Source of the DNA: Spirochaetaceae bacterium
GTDB lineage: Bacteria; Spirochaetota; Spirochaetia; DSM-27196; PWMO01
Direction of reading: 5' to 3'
DNA length: 59,853 nucleotides
NCBI GenBank assembly: GCA_007693325.1
Contig: REDW01000089.1
Coordinates: 1-59,853 of the forward strand
Shown here: positions 18,479 to 28,684 of the stretch, in pieces
Layout: each line of letters begins with the position of its first letter
Numbering within the stretch: the stretch's first letter is position 1
The notes under the pieces: model-generated
The model's input: only the letters and a program-made list of their open reading frames with translations
The model's database searches: none
Told to the model about the DNA's origin: nothing
Made by a program: the position numbers and the translations under genes

Positions 18479-21400
18479 TCAGTAGAACAGCTCGTCATCC
18501 TCGTAACGCACCTCGCTGCGGATTTCGGGGAACGGCCGCCACACCAGCGTGATCTCGACAAACGGTATCCAGCGATACTGCTGAAGACCGTCCGCGTCTG
18601 TGACTACTTCGGGGTTACCGCTGTAGCGCAGTGTCAGATCCCAGTCATCGAGATGGTGTACGGCTGCAATGCTGATGCTCTGGATATTGAACGGTGAGTC
18701 TTCACGCGCCGGCTGATTGGCGAAGGCAAAGGAGTTGCCGATATCCTCCAACACGTTGCGCGGCGGCACACCTACCTTGTCCGCCAGTGAAGGCACGTAC
18801 TGGTATACCAGCGCGTTGCGCGAGACCGACGAAAAACTGAGATCGAGGAATTGATGGACACGTACGTTGAATCCCAGACGAATATCCAGAAAGCTTTCGG
18901 TGAAGCGCATGAAGTTCATGCGCAATTGCGAATCAAAGCGCGCACCCCAGCGCACTCGATTGCGCCACAACGGATCGCTTTCATAGCGGAAATCCAGGCG
19001 GATGTCGGCGTCGGTGGGGCGTAGCGTGGCTTCCTCCGGGTCGCGCTGCTGCCACGGGGCAACGCCGGGCTGCTCCACCGGGCTGATGAATCTGAATCCG
19101 GGAGTGTAGCGGAAGTTGAGCGATGCCGTCAGCGGCCACAGCCGCAGCGAGCTCGACAGAGAGTCCACCTGGTCTTCTTCGATGTCGTAGACAAAGCGCT
19201 GCCGCAGTGAAACCTGATCGTGAAAGCGCAGCGTCTCGGTGACGATCAGCGGACTGTAGCGCCACTGGTCTTCAATGCGGCGCGCTTCGGTCTCAACCGT
19301 TGAGGTCAGCGGTCCGGTTATCAGGTCGAGGCGGCCGCTGTAGCGGTCATCCAACGGTGGAAGGTCGGCGCGCACGCGCAGCGACTGTGTTGCTCGCCAG
19401 TAATTGACCAGCAGGTTCATATTGAGCGCGTGAGCCCGAACGAATTCGTCATCCCAGCGAAGGAAGCGATCGGCGTATACCGCAGAGTCATCATCGGGGT
19501 CTCGTTCGACAAATGCGCGGTCGTAGAGCGTGGTGTTCAGATCGTAGCTGAGGTTGGTCTGTTCGAGGTAGCTGTCGCGCACAAACGGAAAGGTAGACAG
19601 ACGCAGGTTGTTTGATACGCGCGCCGACCCGTAGCGGAACGCCTGCGTCTCAAGATTGCGAAACTGCGTCTCGTCCAGCCGATCGGCGTTGTAGATCGAG
19701 CGGTAGCGATAGCTGGAATCCAGCGACCCGCTGAGGACAAAGAGCCGGTCGTAGACATCGCCCTGATAGTTGATGCGTGCGCTGTTGTTGGATGTCAGGC
19801 TGGAATAGGAGTAGGCAAAATCGATGTCGTCGGGCTTCTGCCACTCACTCTGATCGTACTCATTGACTACCGTCAGGCGCGGCGTCAACGTGTAGCTAAC
19901 CCGGTAGTTCAGCGGTTCTTCAAATCGTAACCCGCTGAGGTCGGCCTCGCGCGGCGGCAGCCGCTGGTAGCCGTCGTTAAACGGGCTGTCAACGGCGTGC
20001 TCCCCGGGCGGATCATTCTCCCAGGGTGCGCGAATATCAAACTCCGGCGCTTCAACAGTATCGGCGGCGCGGCGTTGTACAGCACGGCTGTCAACCAGGG
20101 TACCGCTCATGCGGACTCCCATATCCGGCGCCGTCAGACGCGAGGGATAGAAGAAGTAGTCCTGTGGGCTGCGGTCGGCGAGGTACTGCGAAGGAACAGG
20201 CGCACGCTCAGGAGAAGGATTAAACCGGCTGGCGTACCTGGGCAGCGAGGCAGGATCGGTCTGCTTACTGCTCCACGCCAGCGAGGTTACAAAATTCTGC
20301 ACCGACAGCGATTGAATCCAGGGCGCTGCCGCGGCCGTCGGTGCGCTGTAGTTTCCGGACAAGCGCCACAGCAGTCTGGTCTTTTCGCTGACGGTATCCG
20401 GTTCAAAGTCCGGGCCTTCCCCAACCAGTGCCAGCCAATCCATGTCTTCCGAGCGATCTCCGTAGTCAAGATCCACGTAACGGTCGGAGTACAGCTCGAA
20501 ATCACCTCTCAGGTTCAGTCGATTGAGGCGCGTGGCAAACTCGATATCGGCCTTGTAGCGAAACGGGAGTGTGATGCCGGCAAACTGCGTGGCGTCCCAG
20601 TAGCGCACTTCCGGTCTATTTTCCAGGTCCAACGGATACGGTTGGGATTGCTGCTCATCCCAGGCAACATCGATGAAGTAGTTGGTATAACCCAGCGTCC
20701 CCTGTGGGTAGTTACGCAGCGGGCGGCTGACGCCGATACCAACAGCGCCGTCAAAACGGTCAAAGAACCACAACTGCGGTAGCTCGCCCTCCAGCCCGAC
20801 GTAGGCGCCCATGCGCGTGTAGATGTCGGCCAGCAGCCGCAGATTCCAGTCCTCGTTATCGAAGCGCGGTGGTGGATCGTCCTCGGTGGCCGGCCGCATA
20901 AACAGCCCCTCGCGTACACGGCGGGCCTCGCCTTCGCCCTCGTCGGCCAACTGCAGGAACGAAACCGAAGTCTCGCGCGCCTGCTTGCTGCCGATCAGAT
21001 AGCTGGTTGTCTGGATGAACGCGCCCTCGCGGTTGCGGTAGCCTGCCACCGGATTGAAGAACAATCGATCCCCATAGCGGAAAAAGAACGGGAAGTAGAA
21101 AACCGGCACCCGCCCAACGTAGAGCACCGCGTTCTGCAGCCCCCACTCCCCCGGCCCCAACACCCAGATCCGCCGCGCACGAATGTGATAATTGGGGGGA
21201 TCGACCGGCGAGGATGTGATTACCCCGTCCTGCATGACAATGATGTCGTCTGCCGAACGGGTGATGTATCTACCGGCATACGAGAACTCGATTTCCTCAT
21301 CCTCTATGGTCCGCGGCCGGGTAGACCTTCCTTCCAGAAAGACCCCTTCCCAGGTGTTCAGAAAGACGGTCAACATCTCTCCCTCAAAGCGTTCATCGCC

Positions 21401-21907
21401 CTGCCCCGGCCGCACAATGATATACTCAATGGCGCCGAGCGCGGTCAGGCTGTTTTCGCTCTGATTGAAGATGATCTCCTCGGCGCTGATACGATGCGTG
21501 ACACCGCTCTCGAAATCCTCCATGCGGACCTGCACCCCGCCGCGCAGGCGGATGTAACGCTGATCGATCTGTTCCAGCAGGAAATATTCGGATTCAATTG
21601 CAGATTCTATGGTTATTTCGCGGGTGGCATCGGCAGCCCGGTCGCCTGGAGCCTGCACCCCGTAGTGCGCGTAGAGGCGGCGCTGCAGTTCACTGCGCGA
21701 TCCGCGTGTCGAAAGTCCCAGGCGCGTCAGCCACAGCACCAGCTCTTCAAACTCTGCGGTAGCGATATCCTGTGCCAGCGTACGTTGCGTCAGTGAGACC
21801 GGAGGCTCGACGTCGTTATCAGTCGCTACGCTATCCTGTGCCACCACGGATGCGGCAATCAACAACAGAATCACAAAAGCGAATATGGGCCTGGCTGGCA
21901 GCATCAC
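18479..21907 (-). CDS. LptD/OstA-like outer-membrane barrel with N-terminal SAP-like motif
   Basis: 1142 residues. GTG start overlaps the uvrA stop by four bases. A signal peptide (about 1-23, ending VVAQ) is followed by a SAP-like helix-turn-helix motif at about 51-83 (EELVLWLTRLGLSTRGSRSE then LQRRLYAHYG). Next is an LptA/OstA-type beta-jellyroll region (about 100-260: IRLRGGVQVRMEDF, ISAEEIIFNQSENSLTALG, GRYITRSADDIIVMQDGVIT). The remainder is a very long beta-strand region with alternating aromatics, ending in DDELFY with terminal Tyr, as in LptD barrels. LptD inserts LPS into the outer membrane with LptE; in a spirochaete the exported glycolipid may differ. No LptE is recognisable nearby. 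Confidence 0.75.
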   Translation of the reverse strand: MMLPARPIFAFVILLLIAASVVAQDSVATDNDVEPPVSLTQRTLAQDIATAEFEELVLWLTRLGLSTRGSRSELQRRLYAHYGVQAPGDRAADATREITIESAIESEYFLLEQIDQRYIRLRGGVQVRMEDFESGVTHRISAEEIIFNQSENSLTALGAIEYIIVRPGQGDERFEGEMLTVFLNTWEGVFLEGRSTRPRTIEDEEIEFSYAGRYITRSADDIIVMQDGVITSSPVDPPNYHIRARRIWVLGPGEWGLQNAVLYVGRVPVFYFPFFFRYGDRLFFNPVAGYRNREGAFIQTTSYLIGSKQARETSVSFLQLADEGEGEARRVREGLFMRPATEDDPPPRFDNEDWNLRLLADIYTRMGAYVGLEGELPQLWFFDRFDGAVGIGVSRPLRNYPQGTLGYTNYFIDVAWDEQQSQPYPLDLENRPEVRYWDATQFAGITLPFRYKADIEFATRLNRLNLRGDFELYSDRYVDLDYGDRSEDMDWLALVGEGPDFEPDTVSEKTRLLWRLSGNYSAPTAAAAPWIQSLSVQNFVTSLAWSSKQTDPASLPRYASRFNPSPERAPVPSQYLADRSPQDYFFYPSRLTAPDMGVRMSGTLVDSRAVQRRAADTVEAPEFDIRAPWENDPPGEHAVDSPFNDGYQRLPPREADLSGLRFEEPLNYRVSYTLTPRLTVVNEYDQSEWQKPDDIDFAYSYSSLTSNNSARINYQGDVYDRLFVLSGSLDSSYRYRSIYNADRLDETQFRNLETQAFRYGSARVSNNLRLSTFPFVRDSYLEQTNLSYDLNTTLYDRAFVERDPDDDSAVYADRFLRWDDEFVRAHALNMNLLVNYWRATQSLRVRADLPPLDDRYSGRLDLITGPLTSTVETEARRIEDQWRYSPLIVTETLRFHDQVSLRQRFVYDIEEDQVDSLSSSLRLWPLTASLNFRYTPGFRFISPVEQPGVAPWQQRDPEEATLRPTDADIRLDFRYESDPLWRNRVRWGARFDSQLRMNFMRFTESFLDIRLGFNVRVHQFLDLSFSSVSRNALVYQYVPSLADKVGVPPRNVLEDIGNSFAFANQPAREDSPFNIQSISIAAVHHLDDWDLTLRYSGNPEVVTDADGLQQYRWIPFVEITLVWRPFPEIRSEVRYEDDELFY

Positions 21908-24738
21908 GCAGACGTCCTTCCGTACTCCTTGATCCAGTTGCCGGTGTGTGACTGCGGGCAGTCGGCCACCTGCTGCGGTGTGGCGGCAATTATCAGCTCT
22001 CCGCCCGCAGCGCCACCCTCCGGGCCCAGATCGATGACCCAGTCTGCGCCCAGTATTACCTCCATGTTGTGCTCAATCACCGCTACGGTGTTGCCCTTGT
22101 CCACCAGAGCGTTCAACACCTGCATCAGTTTGGCAACGTCTGCAAAGTGCAGCCCGGTGGTCGGCTCATCGAGGATGTAGAACGTATTGCCGCTATTGGT
22201 TCTGGATAGCTCCAGGGCCAGTTTGACGCGCTGCGCTTCACCGCCGGATAGCGTCAACGCCGACTGCCCGAGTTTGATGTAATCGAGTCCTACTTCGCGC
22301 AGCGTGCGCAGCTTGCGTTCAACTGCCGGCACCGCGGAAAAGAAATGCGCCGATTCTTCAACGGTCATCTCGAGTACGTCGTGAATGCTGCGGCCTTTGT
22401 AGAGCACCTCGAGGGTTTCACGGTTGAAACGCTTTCCGCCGCAAACGTCACAGGTCACAAACACGTCGGGCAGAAAGTGCATTTCGATCTTGATGGTACC
22501 CGCTCCCTGACAGTTCTCGCAGCGTCCGCCCTTGACGTTGAACGAGAAGCGGCCCGGTTTGAAGCCTCGCGCGCGCGCCTGCGGCAAGCCGGCAAACAGG
22601 TCGCGTATGGTGCCGAACACGCCAACGTAGGTTGCCGGATTGGAACGCGGCGTGCGGCCAATCGGCCCCTGATCGATATGAATAACTTTGTCGATGTTCT
22701 CTACGCCGCTGACTGAATCGTGCGCGCCAACCGGTTCACTGCGCTTATGAAGCGCATTCAGCAGCAGAGGATAGAGAATATCGGTCAGCAGCGTCGACTT
22801 GCCGGACCCCGAAACGCCGCAGATGACCACAAGCGTGCCCAGCGGAAATTCCACGTCGATCCGCTTCAGGTTATGCTCGCGCGCGCCTCTGAGCTGAATG
22901 GCCTTTCCATTGCCCTCTCGCGGTATACGAAAAACAGCTCTGCGGCGCGAGCCGTTCAGGTACGGTCCGGTGACGCTATGCGGATTTGCCAGAACGTCGG
23001 CCACGCTGCCCTGTGCTACTACGTGCCCTCCGTGCACCCCGGCGCCCGGACCCATGTCCACGATGTAGTCGGCCGCCAGCAGGGTCTGCTCGTCGTGCTC
23101 GACAACAATCAGCGTGTTGCCGATATCGCGCAAATGCAGCAGGGTGTCGAGCAGACGCTGGTTATCACGCTGATGCAGGCCTATGGTCGGTTCGTCAAGA
23201 ATGTAGAGCACACCCACCAGGGAGGAACCGATCTGGGTTGCCAGTCGGATTCGCTGCGCCTCGCCGCCCGACAAGGTTGACGCGGAGCGGTCGAGGGTCA
23301 GGTATTCGAGTCCGACGCTCTCCATGAAATGCAGCCGCGAGCGGATCTCTTTCAGCACATCGCGTGCAATCTCGGCCTCGGAACGGCTGAGCTGCAGCGA
23401 GTCAAAGAACTGCAGCGCAGCGGTTACCGACCTAGCCGACAGCTCGTGAATACCGACCTCGGCGACCGTAACCGCAAGCGCCTCCGGCCGTAGTCGCTTT
23501 CCATCGCACGCCTCGCAGCGCTTGTTGGTCATGAATCCTTCGAGCCACTGTTTGACGCCCTCCGAGGTGCTTTCGCTGTAACGCCGGCGTAAGTCGGCGT
23601 AAACACCGGGAAACTGCGTCTGATACTCAAACCGGCCGGTACCCTTGCGGTTCTCATAGGTTACGTCGATAGTTGCATCGCTGCCGTGCAGCAGCGTCTG
23701 CATAACCTCCTGCGGTAGTTCGCCAAGCGGAGTGTCAAGGCTGAAACCCAGATATTCGGCCAGCGATTCAAAACGGCTGCGATACCACAATGACTTCGGG
23801 TTGTACGGCACTATGCCGCCCTCATTGAACGAGAGCGACATGTCGGGCATGATGCGCCGCACATCAAACTCCATTGTGATTCCGAGTCCCGAGCAGCTCG
23901 GACAGGCTCCGTATGGATTGTTGAACGAGAAGATTCGCGGTTCGAGTTCGGGGAACGACAGGTTGCTGTCCGGATAGGCGTAGCTCTCTGAGAACTGCTC
24001 TTCGATCTCTTCTGCCTGCCCGGGTGCGCTGCGCACCGCAATCACCAGGCCGCCGGAGGCTTCGCTTGCTGCTTCCACCGCTTCGGCAACGCGATCGCGC
24101 ACATCAGAAGCTATGCGCACGCGGTCAACGATCAGCTCTATGGTGTGATAGCGGTTCTTCTCCAGGTCAAACTCATCCTCCAGGCTGCGCGTCTCACCGT
24201 CGATACGCGCGCGCACAAAACCGCTGTGGCGGGCGTCCTGCAGCACCTTCTGATGCGAGCCTTTCTTGCGCCGCACCACCGGCGCCAGGATCATGACTCT
24301 GCTCTGGTCGGGATAGGCCAGGATTCGATCTACAATTTCATCAACCGACTGCTTCTCTACCCGTTGTCCGGTAGCCGGATCGTGCGGAACCCCAATGCGG
24401 GCGTAGAGCAGGCGATAGTAGTCGTAGATTTCGGTAACTGTGCCGACTGTCGAGCGCGGGTTGCGGTTGGTGCTTTTCTGCTCTATCGAGATAGCCGGAG
24501 AAAGCCCTTCGATGTAATCAACGTCGGGCTTGTCCATGCGGCCGAGAAACTGCCGCGCGTACGCCGAAAGCGACTCTACGTAGCGCCGCTGCCCCTCGGC
24601 AAAGATCGTATCGAAGGCCAGCGACGATTTCCCCGAGCCGCTCAAGCCCGAGACTACGATCAGCCTGTCGCGTGGCAGCACAAGGTCAATATTCTTGAGA
24701 TTGTGCTCACGCGCACCCTTGATGACGATCTTATCCAT
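21904..24738 (-). CDS. uvrA: UvrABC excinuclease ATPase subunit UvrA
   Basis: 944 residues, full length. Two ABC ATPase modules: Walker [18 protein letters not shown] near residue 31 and [11 protein letters not shown] in the second half; signature motifs [12 protein letters not shown] and [13 protein letters not shown]; Walker B/D loops [13 protein letters not shown] and [10 protein letters not shown]. Zinc-binding Cys pairs are [22 protein letters not shown] and CDVCGGKRF. Recognises helix-distorting DNA damage for nucleotide excision repair. No Shine-Dalgarno; a promoter ends only about 12 bases upstream. Coupled to the LptD-like gene through a GTGA overlap. Confidence 0.97.
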   Translation of the reverse strand: MDKIVIKGAREHNLKNIDLVLPRDRLIVVSGLSGSGKSSLAFDTIFAEGQRRYVESLSAYARQFLGRMDKPDVDYIEGLSPAISIEQKSTNRNPRSTVGTVTEIYDYYRLLYARIGVPHDPATGQRVEKQSVDEIVDRILAYPDQSRVMILAPVVRRKKGSHQKVLQDARHSGFVRARIDGETRSLEDEFDLEKNRYHTIELIVDRVRIASDVRDRVAEAVEAASEASGGLVIAVRSAPGQAEEIEEQFSESYAYPDSNLSFPELEPRIFSFNNPYGACPSCSGLGITMEFDVRRIMPDMSLSFNEGGIVPYNPKSLWYRSRFESLAEYLGFSLDTPLGELPQEVMQTLLHGSDATIDVTYENRKGTGRFEYQTQFPGVYADLRRRYSESTSEGVKQWLEGFMTNKRCEACDGKRLRPEALAVTVAEVGIHELSARSVTAALQFFDSLQLSRSEAEIARDVLKEIRSRLHFMESVGLEYLTLDRSASTLSGGEAQRIRLATQIGSSLVGVLYILDEPTIGLHQRDNQRLLDTLLHLRDIGNTLIVVEHDEQTLLAADYIVDMGPGAGVHGGHVVAQGSVADVLANPHSVTGPYLNGSRRRAVFRIPREGNGKAIQLRGAREHNLKRIDVEFPLGTLVVICGVSGSGKSTLLTDILYPLLLNALHKRSEPVGAHDSVSGVENIDKVIHIDQGPIGRTPRSNPATYVGVFGTIRDLFAGLPQARARGFKPGRFSFNVKGGRCENCQGAGTIKIEMHFLPDVFVTCDVCGGKRFNRETLEVLYKGRSIHDVLEMTVEESAHFFSAVPAVERKLRTLREVGLDYIKLGQSALTLSGGEAQRVKLALELSRTNSGNTFYILDEPTTGLHFADVAKLMQVLNALVDKGNTVAVIEHNMEVILGADWVIDLGPEGGAAGGELIIAATPQQVADCPQSHTGNWIKEYGRTSA

Positions 24739-24750
24739 ACGTGTTGCGCC

Positions 24751-24779
24751 AGACTACGATATCGGTGATGGATAATCAA
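24751..24779 (-). promoter_or_regulatory. Putative promoter of uvrA
   Basis: Minus strand TTGATT (24779-24774), 17-base spacer, TAGTCT (24756-24751), 12 bases before the uvrA ATG, which lacks a ribosome site. Predicts a leader of about five bases. The -35 lies over the 3' end of the preceding TPR gene. No LexA-like palindrome was noticed. Confidence 0.4.
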
Positions 24780-25675
24780 CGTCTGCGAATGGCTGGTCCA
24801 CCGACACGTTGCAGAGCGCTTTGATACCACTGTCCGGCCTCGGGCAGTTGCGCCAGCGTGCGCCATATCTGCAGTGCGGACTGAGAAGCGGAATCGTCGC
24901 GTTCGAGCGCCAGCCCCAGATAATAGAGCGTACGGTAAAACTGCTGGCGCTCCAGGTATTGACGCAAGTGGCTGACCTCGCGCGCATCGGCGAGCACTTC
25001 TGTGGCGCTGCTATAGCTGTAGTCGAATTCGATCCGGCGCAGCTCTTCTACCAGACGCGTGAAACCCTGCATAGCCGCAAAGGTAAGGTGCAGCAGAGCG
25101 TCGTAGTCGCGCTGGTTGTAGAGGTGAATGCCGAGTTCACGGTGCGCACGGTGCGCAAAATCGTCATCGATGCGGTAGAGCACCATCAATCGGTCCAGAC
25201 CCCGGCTGCGCAACACGTTCAGGTAGGCCGCGCGTCGTTCAGCGAGCGCCTCATCGGAGAAGGCTTCCTGCTGATTGGCAAGTTGGGTTAACTGGTCCAC
25301 GTACGCGCGGTCATCGCCGCGCAGACGGTGAACGTCGGCTATGCGGTAGCGGACCAGCTGCTCGGTTTCGCGCACTTCAAATGCAAACGCCTGTTCGAGC
25401 GCAGTCTCATACTGCCGCAGCGCAAGTTCGAGCGAACCTTCGGCCTGGAATACGCGTCCTATGCCGATTTCGGCTTCAGGAAACGGTGCGCGTTCTGCCG
25501 CAGCAGCGCGAAAGCGGCGCAGCGCCTCGCCGTAACGTCCCTGCTCGAACAGCTGCATACCCTGCTCGTACAGTACCCACGGCGGCAGATCTCCGCGCGC
25601 CTCTTGAGACCACAGAAGTGTTGTTGAAGCAAGAACCAGCGCCACTACCCACGCGAGACGGGCTGGTCGTGTCAT
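24776..25675 (-). CDS. Secreted TPR-like protein, function unknown
   Basis: 299 residues from the ATG at 25675 (GGGAGG upstream); the longer frame runs back into atpK and is not credible. Signal peptide about 1-24 (LAWVVALVLASTTLLWSQ). Two or three tetratricopeptide repeats follow (VLYEQGMQLFEQGRYGEALRR, then EIGIGRVFQAEGSLELALRQ), then a helical region with RTLYYLGLALERDDSASQSA. Likely periplasmic. Sits between the V-ATPase terminator and uvrA. Confidence 0.65.
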   Translation of the reverse strand: MTRPARLAWVVALVLASTTLLWSQEARGDLPPWVLYEQGMQLFEQGRYGEALRRFRAAAAERAPFPEAEIGIGRVFQAEGSLELALRQYETALEQAFAFEVRETEQLVRYRIADVHRLRGDDRAYVDQLTQLANQQEAFSDEALAERRAAYLNVLRSRGLDRLMVLYRIDDDFAHRAHRELGIHLYNQRDYDALLHLTFAAMQGFTRLVEELRRIEFDYSYSSATEVLADAREVSHLRQYLERQQFYRTLYYLGLALERDDSASQSALQIWRTLAQLPEAGQWYQSALQRVGGPAIRRR

Positions 25676-25725
25676 ACACGCCTCCCTATGTTCACTTATC
25701 GGCCGGGTAGCGCGCGCAAAACAGG

Positions 25726-25761
25726 AAAAACCGCGAGGGCCGGCCAGGCAGGCCGACCCTC
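25726..25761 (-). terminator. Rho-independent terminator of the V-ATPase operon
   Basis: Minus strand 11-bp GC-rich stem (25761-25751 with 25745-25735, one G-U pair), five-base loop, four bases, then T5 (25730-25726). It begins 12 bases after the atpK stop. Confidence 0.8.
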
Positions 25762-25772
25762 TGCAGCGTACG

Positions 25773-26204
25773 TTACACCATGCCCAGCAGGAACACCATG
25801 ACAAAGAGAGCCACCGTTTCAACCAGACCCAGTACCATGATGTAGTTACCAAAGCCTTTTCCGGTTTCAGCCAGCGCATCTGAGGCTACTGCACCGCACT
25901 TGCCCTGAAACCAGGCCGAGAATCCCATAGCAATACCGCCGAGCACACCGGCTCCCAGCAGCATGGCGGCGTTGGTTCCGCCGGCGGCGGATTCGGCGAG
26001 CGCGTTCATCAGAATGAACCCGTAGATAGTCTGGGTCAACGGCGCTCCAACAAAAGCAACCAGCAGGAACGGCGCCGGCTTGTTCTGGGCAAAGCACTTC
26101 TTCCACGCACCTACCGCCGCCATTCCGGCACTACCGGCACCGAGCGCCGATCCCACGGCAGCCAGTGCCAGCGCCGAACCAACTCCTATAAGTCCCCATT
26201 CCAT
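25773..26204 (-). CDS. atpK: V/A-type ATPase subunit K (membrane rotor ring)
   Basis: 143 residues forming two helical hairpins (four membrane helices), the duplicated proteolipid form. The ion-binding carboxylate is Glu129 (GLVETVALF) in the fourth helix. By alignment by eye to Enterococcus hirae NtpK, the Na+ ligands Thr64, Gln65, Gln110 and Glu139 and the supporting Tyr68 correspond to Thr57, Gln58, Gln100, Glu129 and Tyr61 here, while Leu61 (main-chain ligand) is Ala54. This favours a Na+-type site. Last gene of the operon. Confidence 0.95.
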   Translation of the reverse strand: MEWGLIGVGSALALAAVGSALGAGSAGMAAVGAWKKCFAQNKPAPFLLVAFVGAPLTQTIYGFILMNALAESAAGGTNAAMLLGAGVLGGIAMGFSAWFQGKCGAVASDALAETGKGFGNYIMVLGLVETVALFVMVFLLGMV

Positions 26205-26246
26205 TGATGTGTCTCCTTTCCTCTTGGATTAACCGTACATTTCTAT

Positions 26247-28082
26247 CTACGAACTCTTCTGGAACGGTGTATACTCAACGCCACTCCATTCCATTCCCAG
26301 ATGCCCAGAAAATTCCAACATGTTCAATCTTACTCCGTGTACAATAACCGCCAGTGCCGCCATCGCCAGGTTCAGCGTATGTCCCAGGAACAGCACTCCC
26401 ACCGCTGCAACGGTACCAAAAACCCCTTCGGCCATCCCGGCGGCCATTGAATTGAAGCTGGCGGCGATCTCTACGGTTGCCAAGCCAACCGCGAAGAGGC
26501 GGATATACGATATGATATCCGAGAACGCACTCACGCCATCCAGAGCCAGGGTTATGACGTTGGCCACTCCTTTCAGAATGCCCTTGAAAAAATTCCGGCC
26601 TTGCTCTTGCATCGAAAAGACAATCACCGCACCAAATCCGCCCACAATCAGGTACAGCGCATAATCCACAATCGGATAACCGAGAACAACCGTGAGCACC
26701 AGATGGTAGAGACCTACGATTGTCGTAAGCCAGCCCAGCTGTGCCAGGCTGCGGATTCGTGGCACCTGCCGCAGCTGACGCAGGAACGTCCAGCCGTGCG
26801 CAATAGCGAGATGCACCGCGCCGATTACAAAACAGACCCACTGCACCACTTCGGCGCTCTGAGGATTGAAGCTGTAGAGTTCGGGGACTATCATCCACGA
26901 CAGAAACGGCAGTTCGGCAAAACCCTGGTGTCCAAACCAGGTTCCGGTAACCGCGCCCCATACAATGGTGGCGGCGCTGAGCAGTGTCAGCAGGACCACA
27001 CCGAGCGGCACCGGCTTTGATGCAGCCCGCGTCTTGAGCATGACGTACAGTGAGACCGCCAGCAGAATCAAGCCGTAACCGGCGTCACCGATAATCATGG
27101 CAAAGAAACCGGTAAAGAACACCAGGAAGAAAAAACTGATATCCAGCTCGCGGTATCCCGGCACTGTCCCCATCAGTTCAAATACCGGTTGTATGATCCG
27201 GATCGGCTTGGCATTCTTGATACGCGTAGGAACCACATCATCGCGGTCGGGGTCGCGCAGCAGCAGGCCCCAGTTGCCCCTGGAAGCAGCTGCTTTGAGC
27301 GCTGGAACTTCGCTCAGCGGTACAAAACCGGTTACGTAGGCAAGCGCGCCCTCATCGGCCATGCCGCTGTGCACCTGCTCAAACTCTATTGCGGCGTCCA
27401 ACTGCTGCTGCACCGCACGGTAGAGCGCGGTATTTTCAACGCGATCGAGAATCCGCTGTTGAACTTCAGCGATGCGTTCGTTGATGCGCTCTATCTCAGC
27501 GCGAAGGTCCGCCAGCCGTTGTGTTGGTTGCGGTGTCTCATCGAGCTCAATGCGCGGTTCACCCACCAGGCGAATCTGGGCAAAATAGACTAATCCCGGT
27601 GCGCTGTTGATCGGGAACAACCGCGCTCGATCGAGTTTCTGAAACTCTTTGGGGGTAGCGGTGTGCAGGGTTATCTTGACGCCGTGCTGTTGCAGCAGCG
27701 CCAGGTCCTGTGGGTTGAAGTCACCCCACGGCTCCAGCCGCGCGGCATCGCGTTCCAGGCGTTCACGCTCTTCGCGCAGATTACGGATCTCGTCTGACCA
27801 GCCGATCAGCTCTTCGCACTGCTGCGCGACGGTTTCGTGATCTTCAACTGTGGCAACGCTGCGCTGTCCGGGAAGCTCCAGCGAGGCGTTTTCGGCCGCC
27901 AGCGAAACAACAGCCACAGCCCGCTCGATCAACTGGCGTTTGGCCTGCAGTGACTGGACTGTCTGGCTCTCCACGCCCAGCATTTCGATGTGGAGCACCC
28001 CTGCATCGCGCATCTGCTCAACCGCTTCACGGCGGTGCGAATCGAGAACGATGACGGTTGCCTTCTTCATTTTCTCAATCAT
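26247..28082 (-). CDS. atpI: V/A-type ATPase subunit I (stator/a-subunit)
   Basis: 611 residues. The N-terminal half (about 1-315) is soluble with long coiled-coil helices (EIRNLREERERLERDAARLE, LRAEIERINERIAEVQQRI), forming the peripheral-stalk attachment. The C-terminal half has about seven membrane segments (starting ISFFFLVFFTGFFAMIIGDA). The essential ion-channel Arg is in ISYIRLFAVGLA. The membrane half forms the ion path against the K ring. Six bases after the atpD stop. Confidence 0.93.
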   Translation of the reverse strand: MIEKMKKATVIVLDSHRREAVEQMRDAGVLHIEMLGVESQTVQSLQAKRQLIERAVAVVSLAAENASLELPGQRSVATVEDHETVAQQCEELIGWSDEIRNLREERERLERDAARLEPWGDFNPQDLALLQQHGVKITLHTATPKEFQKLDRARLFPINSAPGLVYFAQIRLVGEPRIELDETPQPTQRLADLRAEIERINERIAEVQQRILDRVENTALYRAVQQQLDAAIEFEQVHSGMADEGALAYVTGFVPLSEVPALKAAASRGNWGLLLRDPDRDDVVPTRIKNAKPIRIIQPVFELMGTVPGYRELDISFFFLVFFTGFFAMIIGDAGYGLILLAVSLYVMLKTRAASKPVPLGVVLLTLLSAATIVWGAVTGTWFGHQGFAELPFLSWMIVPELYSFNPQSAEVVQWVCFVIGAVHLAIAHGWTFLRQLRQVPRIRSLAQLGWLTTIVGLYHLVLTVVLGYPIVDYALYLIVGGFGAVIVFSMQEQGRNFFKGILKGVANVITLALDGVSAFSDIISYIRLFAVGLATVEIAASFNSMAAGMAEGVFGTVAAVGVLFLGHTLNLAMAALAVIVHGVRLNMLEFSGHLGMEWSGVEYTPFQKSS

Positions 28083-28088
28083 GGCCCA

Positions 28089-28682
28089 TCACACCTCGAC
28101 TATGTTGCTCTTGGCGATCTTACCGCGAACAACCGCGGCGGTCTGCTGATCGCCGAGATAGATCCGGATCATGCGGATATTCTCTTTGGCTTCGGGGATC
28201 TTGACTTTCTCGAACAGGTTGACCCGCTGCGTGGTTATGCGCAGTTCTTCTTCGATCAACTCTTTCTGCTTCTCGAGTACGCGGATCTCGGCGTCGAGCG
28301 CCAGCAACTCCTTGAGCCGCTGTACCCCGGCGTCCACCCACAGCGGATAGCGGAAAAGGTCCCACTCCTTCTGATCAAACTCTATGCCCTCAAACACCGG
28401 GATATCGATTCCGGCAATATTACCGGTATCGGTACTGATACCGTTGATGCTGACCAGGTCTTCCAGAGACAGGTCCTCACCGAACACCGCCACCCATTGC
28501 ATCAGATCGTCGGTCAGCCGCTTCTGTTCGGCCAGTTTCCTGTTGACCTCGGCCTCGACCTGGCGGATGACCATCTGCAACTGCTGTTTCTTGAGAACCA
28601 GCGTCGGCAGGTAGCGTTGGAAGCGCTTCAGCATGTCCTTCTGGCGCTTCAGTTCGTTCTTGGTGAGCTTGACCTTCGCCAT
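28089..28682 (-). CDS. atpD: V/A-type ATPase subunit D (central stalk)
   Basis: 197 residues from the ATG at 28682, two bases after the atpB stop; the longer frame overlaps atpB and lacks support. Two long antiparallel helices at the ends (VKLTKNELKRQKDMLKRFQR at the N-terminus; a C-terminal helix with RRVN-like ITTQRVNLFEKVKIPEAKEN) are typical of the rotor shaft that turns inside the A3B3 head. Confidence 0.92.
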   Translation of the reverse strand: MAKVKLTKNELKRQKDMLKRFQRYLPTLVLKKQQLQMVIRQVEAEVNRKLAEQKRLTDDLMQWVAVFGEDLSLEDLVSINGISTDTGNIAGIDIPVFEGIEFDQKEWDLFRYPLWVDAGVQRLKELLALDAEIRVLEKQKELIEEELRITTQRVNLFEKVKIPEAKENIRMIRIYLGDQQTAAVVRGKIAKSNIVEV

Positions 28683-28684
28683 GA

